This document shows positions 1-5,293 of a stretch of 23,390 bases of DNA, one piece after another. The notes under the pieces are model-generated. The model saw only the letters and a program-made list of their open reading frames with translations. It did not search any database and was not told where the DNA came from. The stretch is from JBKQHQ01 sp052148715. GTDB lineage: Bacteria; Pseudomonadota; Alphaproteobacteria; Rhizobiales; Xanthobacteraceae. The DNA is taken from positions 1-23,390 of the forward strand of contig JBKQHQ010000185.1 in the NCBI GenBank assembly GCA_052148715.1. The letters are read 5' to 3'. Both the position numbers and the translations under genes were made by a program. How positions within the stretch are numbered: position 1 is the first letter of the stretch; every line of letters begins with the position of its first letter.

Positions 1-52
1 AACCGCCTGGTCCAAAGACGATGCGGGCCGGTTGGACCAAACTCACCGCCAT
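1..52 (-). CDS. Partial N-terminus, possibly iron-containing alcohol dehydrogenase / maleylacetate reductase type
   Basis: On the minus strand an ATG at 52 opens a frame that runs off the left edge and reads MAVSLVQPARIVFGPGG. The string ARIVFGPG resembles the start of iron-containing alcohol dehydrogenases and maleylacetate reductases, but only 17 residues are visible. An AAGGAGA ribosome site lies just upstream (about 66-72). It is better spaced for another ATG at 59, which opens a different and less protein-like frame. The gene would lie downstream of the nitronate monooxygenase on the same strand, with about 85 nt between them. The function is a guess from one short motif. Confidence 0.35.
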   Translation of the reverse strand, partial: MAVSLVQPARIVFGPGG

Positions 53-104
53 GGCCCATGGTTATCTCCTTGCAACCGCTACACAAAATGTGTGAATCCC
101 GTAG

Positions 105-123
105 CCCACGAGGGGGGAGGTGA
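105..123. repeat. Fragment of the outer arm of the intergenic palindromic element
   Basis: These 19 nt (CCCACGAGGGGGGAGGTGA) match the outer arm of the two full elements at 2300-2371 and 2461-2531. Here the variable core and the other arm are missing. It sits directly after the nitronate monooxygenase stop codon. Confidence 0.5.
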
Positions 124-137
124 AGAATAGCCCGCCG

Positions 138-1190
138 TCACGCGGCGGCGATTTCGGCGATGAGGGTGTGCACGAGGTCGGCGGCGGGGAGCTGGCGCGC
201 GCGGGCGACGCCGCGGCCGGCCCAGAGCGACTGGTAGTCGGTTTCGCCGAGCTTGGCGGCGGCGGCGCGCATCGGGCGGGTCAGGTTGTTCTGGAACGGG
301 AAGCGCGGGATCGTGTCCTCGCGGCCTTGCAGCTGGGCGATGAAGCCGTTGGCGAGGCCGCGCGCCGGCCGTCCCGAGAACGCGCGCGTGATCACGGTGG
401 TGTCGGCGCGCGCCGTCAGGATCGCCTGCTTGTGCGACGCCGGCGTGCCGCATTCCGGGCACGGCATGAAGGCGGTGCCGAGCTGGACCGCGACGGCGCC
501 GAGTTTCAGCACCGCCGCGATGTCGGCGCCGTCCATCAGCCCGCCGGCGGCGATCACCGGCACATCAACCGCGGCGCAGATGCCGCGCACGAGCTCGCGC
601 GTCGGCACCATCGCCTGCTCGAACGGCCCCGCGAAGGTGCCGCGGTGAGCGCCGGCCTCCTCGCCCTGCGCGACGATACCGTCGACGCCCGCCTCCTGCA
701 GGCGGCGCGCCTCCTCGACCGTCGTCGCGGTGCCGAGCACCCCGATCCCGGCCAGCCGCAGCCGCAGCAGAAAGTCGCGCGCCGGGATGCCGAAGGTGAA
801 GCTGAAAATGGCCGGGTGCGCCTTGAGCACGGCCTCGAACTGGGCCGGGAACGGATCCGGCGGCACCGGCGCGGCGACCGGCGCCGGCAGCCCCAGCCGC
901 GCGTGCGCCTCGCCGAGCACTTTCAGCATCGGCACCGGGTCGACCCCCGGCTCGCCGTGATGGCCGCCGGCGAATAGATTCACCGCGAACGGTTTTTCGG
1001 TCAGCTCGCGCGTGCGCCGGATATCGGCGGTGATCTGCTCCGGCGTCATGTAGGGGCAGCCGAGCGAGCCGCGGCCGCCGGCGTTGCACACCGCCGCGAC
1101 CAGCTCCGGCGTCGAGTGGCCGCCGCCCATCGGTCCCTGGACGATCGGGTTGTCGAGACCGAGCCGCTGCAACAATCCATTCGCCGCCAT
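138..1190 (-). CDS. Nitronate monooxygenase (2-nitropropane dioxygenase family)
   Basis: FMN-dependent TIM-barrel enzyme of 350 aa, the usual family length, that oxidises alkyl nitronates such as propionate-3-nitronate to carbonyl products and nitrite. The N-terminus NPIVQGPMGG is the family's first flavin-contacting loop. EEAGAHRG around residues 177-184 corresponds to the EAGGH segment, with H182 as the likely catalytic base. GGLMDGADIAAVLKLGA followed by VQLGTAF (216-241) is the FMN-phosphate site. ATG at 1190 is chosen because GAGG lies about 6 nt upstream and the family usually starts close to this motif. It is transcribed away from a LysR gene 111 bp away, a layout that suggests that regulator controls it. 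The family contains members of unknown substrate, so the exact reaction is inferred. Confidence 0.9.
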   Translation of the reverse strand: MAANGLLQRLGLDNPIVQGPMGGGHSTPELVAAVCNAGGRGSLGCPYMTPEQITADIRRTRELTEKPFAVNLFAGGHHGEPGVDPVPMLKVLGEAHARLGLPAPVAAPVPPDPFPAQFEAVLKAHPAIFSFTFGIPARDFLLRLRLAGIGVLGTATTVEEARRLQEAGVDGIVAQGEEAGAHRGTFAGPFEQAMVPTRELVRGICAAVDVPVIAAGGLMDGADIAAVLKLGAVAVQLGTAFMPCPECGTPASHKQAILTARADTTVITRAFSGRPARGLANGFIAQLQGREDTIPRFPFQNNLTRPMRAAAAKLGETDYQSLWAGRGVARARQLPAADLVHTLIAEIAAA

Positions 1191-1267
1191 CGCCTGCCTC
1201 CTCGTGCCGCGCGCGCAGGATAGGCCACCTGTGCGTTCATGAAAAATGGTTTATAGTGAGCGGATCC

Positions 1268-1282
1268 ATCGCTTATCGTGAT
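1268..1282. promoter_or_regulatory. Candidate LysR-type binding site (ATC-N9-GAT)
   Basis: The sequence ATC, nine bases, GAT forms a T-N11-A box, the classic LysR-family recognition pattern. It is extended by CC before and GG after into a longer imperfect dyad (1266-1284). It lies in the 111-bp gap between the divergent nitronate monooxygenase and LysR genes, about 20 nt before the LysR start, where autoregulation would be expected. Function is inferred. Confidence 0.45.
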
Positions 1283-1301
1283 GGCTACGGGAGGCTTTGA
1301 G

Positions 1302-2222
1302 ATGGACGCAGGCGATCTCGCCATCTTCTCGGCGGTGGCGCGGGAGGGGGGCATCGGCAGGGCCGCGCAGGTGCTCAACACCGTGCAGTCGAACGTGACG
1401 CAGCGCATCCGGCTGCTTGAAGCCGAGCTCGGCGTGCCGCTGTTTCACCGCCACAGCCGCGGCGTCACCCTGACCACGGCCGGCACGCAGCTCCTGCCCT
1501 ACGCCGAGCGCATCGGCCGCCTGATCGGCGAGGCCAAGGCGGCCGCCGCCGACGGACCGGAGCCGCGCGGGCGCCTGGTCCTCGGCGCGCTGGAGACGAC
1601 GGCGGCGCTGCGGCTGCCGCCGATCCTTGCCGCCTACGCGGCGTCCTATCCGGAGGTCGACATCGAGATCGATACCGCGACCTCGGGCACGCTGATCGAG
1701 GCGGTGCTGGCGCGGCGGATCGAGGCCGCCTTCGTCGCCGGTCCGGTGCAGCATGCGGAACTCCTCGCGGTGCCGATCGTCACCGAGGAGCTGGTGATCG
1801 TCACGGCGCCGTGGATCAAAAGCCTCGACCAGCTGGCGGCCGGCGCCGCGCGCAAGCAAAAGATCCTGGTCTTTCGCGCCGGCTGCACCTACCGGGTCTG
1901 CCTCGAGGCGCTGCTGGCGCGGCGCGGCGTCGTCGACATCCGCCGGCTCGAGTTCGGCACGCTCGAAGGCATCATCGGCTGCGTCGGCGCCGGCCTCGGC
2001 CTAACGCTGCTGCCTCGCGCGGTAGTGAGCGCCGCCGAGCGCGAAGGCCGGGTGCGCCTGCACGCCCTGCCTCCCGCGACCGCGCGCGTGGAAACCGTGC
2101 TGGTCCGCTGCCGCGACGCCTTCGTCTCCACCGCGCTTGCCCGCTTCATCGAGGTGGCGCAGCGCACCTGGCAGCCCGCCGCGACGCGGCCGCGGCCGAA
2201 GCAGCGCGCCGCCGCGCGGTAG
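1302..2222 (+). CDS. LysR-family transcriptional regulator
   Basis: A 306-aa LysR-type regulator. Residues about 3-62 form the winged helix-turn-helix (LAIFSAVAREGGIGRAAQ, then QSNVTQRIRLLEAELGVPLF, then RGVTLTTAG). A linker helix follows, then a substrate-binding domain of two lobes from about residue 85 (GRLVLGALETT) to about 285. The C-terminus is a short basic tail. The start is ATG 1302 because GGGAGG at 1289-1294 stands 7 nt upstream. A GTG at 1278 is in frame, but it would place the putative operator inside the gene and has no ribosome site. The inducer is unknown. The divergent nitronate monooxygenase is the likely target. Confidence 0.92.
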   Translation: MDAGDLAIFSAVAREGGIGRAAQVLNTVQSNVTQRIRLLEAELGVPLFHRHSRGVTLTTAGTQLLPYAERIGRLIGEAKAAAADGPEPRGRLVLGALETTAALRLPPILAAYAASYPEVDIEIDTATSGTLIEAVLARRIEAAFVAGPVQHAELLAVPIVTEELVIVTAPWIKSLDQLAAGAARKQKILVFRAGCTYRVCLEALLARRGVVDIRRLEFGTLEGIIGCVGAGLGLTLLPRAVVSAAEREGRVRLHALPPATARVETVLVRCRDAFVSTALARFIEVAQRTWQPAATRPRPKQRAAAR

Positions 2223-2299
2223 TTCGCGCCAGAGCAAAGATTTCCAACGAACTCCGACGTCCCTGCTGCCCGGCACCCATCTTCAAGTTTGCTCCAATC

Positions 2300-2371
2300 T
2301 TCACCTCCCCCCTCGTGGGGGAGGTCGATCGCAGCGCAATTGCGCTGCGATCGGGAGAGGGGGTTGCTTCG
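2300..2371 (+). repeat. Intergenic palindromic element, copy 1
   Basis: A 72-nt element with three parts: an outer hairpin (ACCTCCCCC / GGGGGAGGT, 2303-2325, 5-nt loop), a perfect 26-nt palindrome (2327-2352), and a tail GGGAGAGGGGGTTGCTTCG. Copy 2 at 2461-2531 is the same element inverted, with the same arms but a different core. No gene is visible in the rest of the 2223-2630 interval. Confidence 0.8.
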
Positions 2372-2460
2372 AAAAAACTCCCACTTGGTTGGCGTTCAGT
2401 TTGAGGGGTTATCGATCTGAATCCGCGTCGGCAAGCAGGATTTTGAAAAAGATTTTATCC

Positions 2461-2531
2461 GAAGCGACCCCCTCTCCCGGCCACGCAGGCAAGCCTGCGC
2501 GGCCGACCTCCCCCACGAGGGGGGAGGTGAA
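2461..2531 (-). repeat. Intergenic palindromic element, copy 2 (inverted)
   Basis: Reverse complement of the design of copy 1. It has GAAGCGACCCCCTCTCCC, then a 26-nt near-perfect palindrome (2479-2504, GGCC...GCAGGC AA GCCTGC...GGCC), then the GACCTCCCCCACGAGG hairpin arm. The core is unrelated in sequence to that of copy 1 but has the same length. The two copies face each other across about 90 bp just upstream of the primase gene. Confidence 0.8.
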
Positions 2532-2630
2532 CGCATGCCGCGCGCACGTATCAACATCAATTCTGTCTATCGAATCGATTAATATAGTTTCTGTTGATCG
2601 AATCCGGGGAGATGGTGTAATGGGACGCGC

Positions 2631-3524
2631 ATGCGCGGTCCGGCGGAAAGCTCCGGTCTCTCGTTCGAGGCGCTGGTCGGTCTCACGCATGACCGGCTGG
2701 GCCGGGTCGACGTGCCGTGTCCGCATTGCGCGCGCTCGCCGCAGCGGTCGGCGCGGGGCGCCAGGCGGCGCGTGCTGCGGGTGTGGCGGGAGGACGAGGA
2801 CTTCGCCGGCTACCACTGCGCGCGCTGCGGGCTGCAAGGGTTTGCCCGCCGCCCCGGCGCGAGCCGCGACCGGCGCCGCGGCGCCGAGGCGAAGGCGCAA
2901 GCCGCCGCGAGCGCGCAGGCGCATGCCGAGGCGCAACGGCGCAAGGCGCGCCGGCTGTGGCGCGCCGCGCTGCCGGCGCAAAAAACCTGCGTCGAGCGCT
3001 ATCTGCGCCGGCGCGGCATCGTCGGGCCGCTGCCGCAAGAGATCATCCGCTACCTGCCGCCCGACGAGCCCGGCCGCCACCCGGCGATGCTCGTCCCCTT
3101 CGGCCTCGCGAGCGAGCCGCAGCCGGGCGAGCTCGCCATCGCCGAGGCGGCGATCACCGCCGTGCATCTCACCTTCCTAAGGCCCGACGGCTCCGGCAAG
3201 GCCGACATCGAGCCGGCCAAGATCACCGTCGGATCGCCGCAAGGCATGCCGCTGATGCTGGCGCCGATGAATGATTCGCTCGGCCTTGCCATCACCGAAG
3301 GCATCGAGGACGCGTTGTCGGTGCACGGCGAGACCGGGCTCGGCGCCTGGGCGGCGGGCTCCTGCGCGCTGCTGCCGGCGCTCGCCAACACGGTTCCTGT
3401 TTACACGAATTCCATCAGCGTCATCGCCGATGACGACGCCGGCGGGCAGCGCGGCGCCCGTTCCCTGGCGCAGGCGCTGATCCGCCGCGGATTTTTCGTC
3501 GACCTGATCGAGGCTCCCGCATGA
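2631..3524 (+). CDS. Zinc-finger and Toprim domain protein (phage/plasmid-type primase)
   Basis: A 297-aa protein that probably makes or supports RNA primers for replication of a mobile element. A zinc ribbon is formed by CPHC (C30, C33) and CARC (C63, C66). A basic, Ala/Arg-rich helix spans about 73-112, and the middle region about 115-215 resembles the linker domain of Toprim primases. The C-terminal Toprim fold has the catalytic glutamate in LAITEGIEDAL (E223) and the acidic cluster ADDDAGG (D267-D269). ATG 2631 has only a weak GGGA site 5 nt upstream; the strong GGGGAG at 2607-2612 fits an ATG in a wrong frame. The last 4 nt overlap the start of the helicase gene, so the two are translationally coupled. 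At 297 aa it is typical of the short stand-alone primases of integrated elements. Confidence 0.8.
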   Translation: MRGPAESSGLSFEALVGLTHDRLGRVDVPCPHCARSPQRSARGARRRVLRVWREDEDFAGYHCARCGLQGFARRPGASRDRRRGAEAKAQAAASAQAHAEAQRRKARRLWRAALPAQKTCVERYLRRRGIVGPLPQEIIRYLPPDEPGRHPAMLVPFGLASEPQPGELAIAEAAITAVHLTFLRPDGSGKADIEPAKITVGSPQGMPLMLAPMNDSLGLAITEGIEDALSVHGETGLGAWAAGSCALLPALANTVPVYTNSISVIADDDAGGQRGARSLAQALIRRGFFVDLIEAPA

Positions 3525-4705
3525 CCAACAACGACTTCCAGTCCCCCTGGATACGCCGCAGCAGCGACGCCGGCGCGAAGCCGCCGCGCGCAAAAGCGCC
3601 GGACGCCAACGACATCCTGCGCGCCGGCGGTCCCGGCGCGCTGCGCCGCGCGCTCGATGAGGCGCGCGTGGTGCCGCTGATCGATCTGCCCGCGAACGAA
3701 TGGTCGCGTCTCGCCGACGAGCCGCGCCGCGCCCCGGCGCAGGCCGCGCGGCCACCAAACGATCGCCCGGCCGCCTGGCAGCAGGAGGCGATCACGGCGG
3801 AAAAGCTGCAGCACGAGGTGTTCGCGCCGATCGCCTTCCTCGTCCCCGACCTGATCCCGGCCGAAGGCGTGACGCTGATCTGCTCGAAGCCGAAGCTCGG
3901 CAAGAGCTGGCTGGTGCTCGACCTCTGTCTCGGCTGCACCACCGACCGTTTCATTCTCGGCGAGCTCAAGCCGGTGCAGGGCGACGTGCTCTATCTCGCG
4001 CTCGAGGACAGCCGGCGGCGCCTGCAGCGGCGGCTGACCAAGCTCCTGCCGAGCTTCGCCGGCGAGTGGCCGAAGGGCCTCACCCTGGTGACCAGCTGGC
4101 GCCGCGTCAACGAGGGCGGCCTCGACGATATCCGCGCCTGGCACAAGGCGGCCGGCAAGCCGGTGCTGGTCGTGGTCGATGTTTTGGTCAAGGTGCGGCC
4201 GGTGACCAAGGGCTCGCGCTCGGCCTACGAGCTCGACTACGAGGCGCTCGGCGGCCTGCAAAAGCTCGCGGCCGAGCTCGGCGTCGCCGTGATCGTCGTC
4301 CACCACACGCGCAAGATGGCCGCCGAGGATCTTTTGGACACGGTGTCGGGCTCGTTCGGCCTGGTCGGCGCCGCCGATACCGTCATCGTGCTCGAGCGCC
4401 GCGGCGCCGCCGCCGTGCTCGACGTGCGCGGCCGCGACATCGAACAGGCCGAGCTCGCCATCGCCTTCAACAAAGCCACCTGCCGCTGGACCATTTTGGG
4501 CGCCGCCGCCGAGGTGCACCGCTCCGAGGAGCGCTCCCGCGTGCTGACGGCGCTCGCCGAGGCCGACGAGCCGCTGGGGCCGAAGGAGATCATGGCCGCG
4601 CTCGGGCGGAACGACAGGAATGCGGTCGACGCGCTGTTGTTCAGGATGGCCGCCGACGGCGACATCGACAAGGTCGGCCGCGGCAAATACGCGATCCCCG
4701 CGTAA
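3521..4705 (+). CDS. RepA-like hexameric helicase / AAA_25 RecA-fold ATPase
   Basis: A 394-aa RecA-fold ATPase resembling the replicative helicase RepA of plasmid RSF1010 and the ATPases paired with Toprim primases in mobile elements. The P-loop is CSKPKLGKSW (121-130, K128-S129). Walker B is VLVVVD (215-220). A sensor-like HHTRK is at 261-265. The C-terminus (about 335-394) is a winged-helix domain. The first roughly 95 residues are low-complexity and probably flexible. ATG 3521 overlaps the primase stop (ATGA). The stop at 4703-4705 lies inside a 110-nt repeat; one frame over, the sequence continues as KMRKKVRL, so the original protein may have had a longer tail. The role is inferred from the pairing: unwinding DNA for replication of the element. 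Confidence 0.8.
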   Translation: MTNNDFQSPWIRRSSDAGAKPPRAKAPDANDILRAGGPGALRRALDEARVVPLIDLPANEWSRLADEPRRAPAQAARPPNDRPAAWQQEAITAEKLQHEVFAPIAFLVPDLIPAEGVTLICSKPKLGKSWLVLDLCLGCTTDRFILGELKPVQGDVLYLALEDSRRRLQRRLTKLLPSFAGEWPKGLTLVTSWRRVNEGGLDDIRAWHKAAGKPVLVVVDVLVKVRPVTKGSRSAYELDYEALGGLQKLAAELGVAVIVVHHTRKMAAEDLLDTVSGSFGLVGAADTVIVLERRGAAAVLDVRGRDIEQAELAIAFNKATCRWTILGAAAEVHRSEERSRVLTALAEADEPLGPKEIMAALGRNDRNAVDALLFRMAADGDIDKVGRGKYAIPA

Positions 4706-4811
4706 GATGCGTAAGAAAGTAAGATTGGACGATCAACCGACTGATATCAAAGAAGAAACGGCGAGCAACCAATCTTACGTAATCTTACTCTCGCTGCGGA
4801 CGCGTAAGAAA
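4702..4811 (+). repeat. 110-nt GTAAGATT palindromic element, copy A
   Basis: Contains several copies of GTAAGA/GTAAGATT on one side and AATCTTAC twice on the other. GTAAGATTGG (4719-4728) pairs with CCAATCTTAC (4769-4778) around a 40-nt loop. The element begins at the helicase stop codon. Copy B at 5105-5214 is the same length, inverted, and closely similar at both ends but diverged in the middle. Confidence 0.75.
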
Positions 4812-4930
4812 CGCCGGCCGAGGCCATCCTCGGATCGAGCCTGAGGACCGTCGTTCCGGGGCATGCCCGGACTCGCTCGCGCGGTCCGTCCAAGCGAACA
4901 CGGTCGTTGGAACGAGGACTCCCCCCACCG

Positions 4931-5018
4931 CGTCATGCCCGCGCCCCGTCGCGGGCATCCACGTCTTTCTCCGGCACGAGCCAAGTCGTGGATGGCCGTA
5001 ACGAGCACGGCCATGACG
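4931..5018. repeat. Cruciform-type intergenic repeat
   Basis: An 88-nt dyad that starts CGTCATG and ends CATGACG. Inside are two hairpins (ATGCCCGCG/CGCGGGCAT, 4935-4958; ATGGCCGT/ACGGCCAT, 4992-5014) and a middle stem TCCACG/CGTGGA. It belongs to the kind of 'CGTCATGCCCG...CGGCCATGACG' repeats that are common between genes in Bradyrhizobium relatives. It lies between the inverted copies A and B of the 110-nt element. Confidence 0.65.
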
Positions 5019-5104
5019 TGGCGAGTCTGTCGTTGTCCACGACCGCTTGCGGCAGGTGGCTCGGCCCGATCCGCATGCGCTGCTATCGCGCTCGTGGCCT
5101 CAAG

Positions 5105-5214
5105 TTTCTTACGCGGCCGCAGCCAGAGTAAGATTGCGTAAGATTCAACAAATTGCATTTCTGTAGACAATTCAATCAGTTGTCTCTCCAATCTTACTTT
5201 CTTACGCATCTTAC
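5105..5214 (-). repeat. 110-nt GTAAGATT palindromic element, copy B (inverted)
   Basis: Inverted partner of copy A. On the plus strand GTAAGATT (5138-5145) pairs with AATCTTAC (5190-5197), with a further GTAAGATT at 5128 and a small inner dyad AGACAA/TTGTCT (5165-5185). Read on the minus strand it encodes KMRKKVRL...SYAILL..LR.RKK, matching the peptide in copy A. The remaining sequence of 4812-5104 and 5215-5293 holds only the cruciform repeat; I see no gene there. Confidence 0.75.
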
Positions 5215-5293
5215 TCTGGGCGGCGGTATTTGTGTTCCCGGGCCGCGTGCTGGCGCGCTGGCCGACCTGACTGTTGACGAGCGCCATTGACGC

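Noticed and set aside
3401..4519. 372-aa minus-strand open frame
   Set aside because: Antisense to the helicase and primase ends; no recognisable domain.
4775..5287. 170-aa minus-strand frame through the repeats
   Set aside because: It crosses repeat copy B and the cruciform repeat; only the 36-residue repeat-encoded stretch has a counterpart, so it is not supported as a gene.
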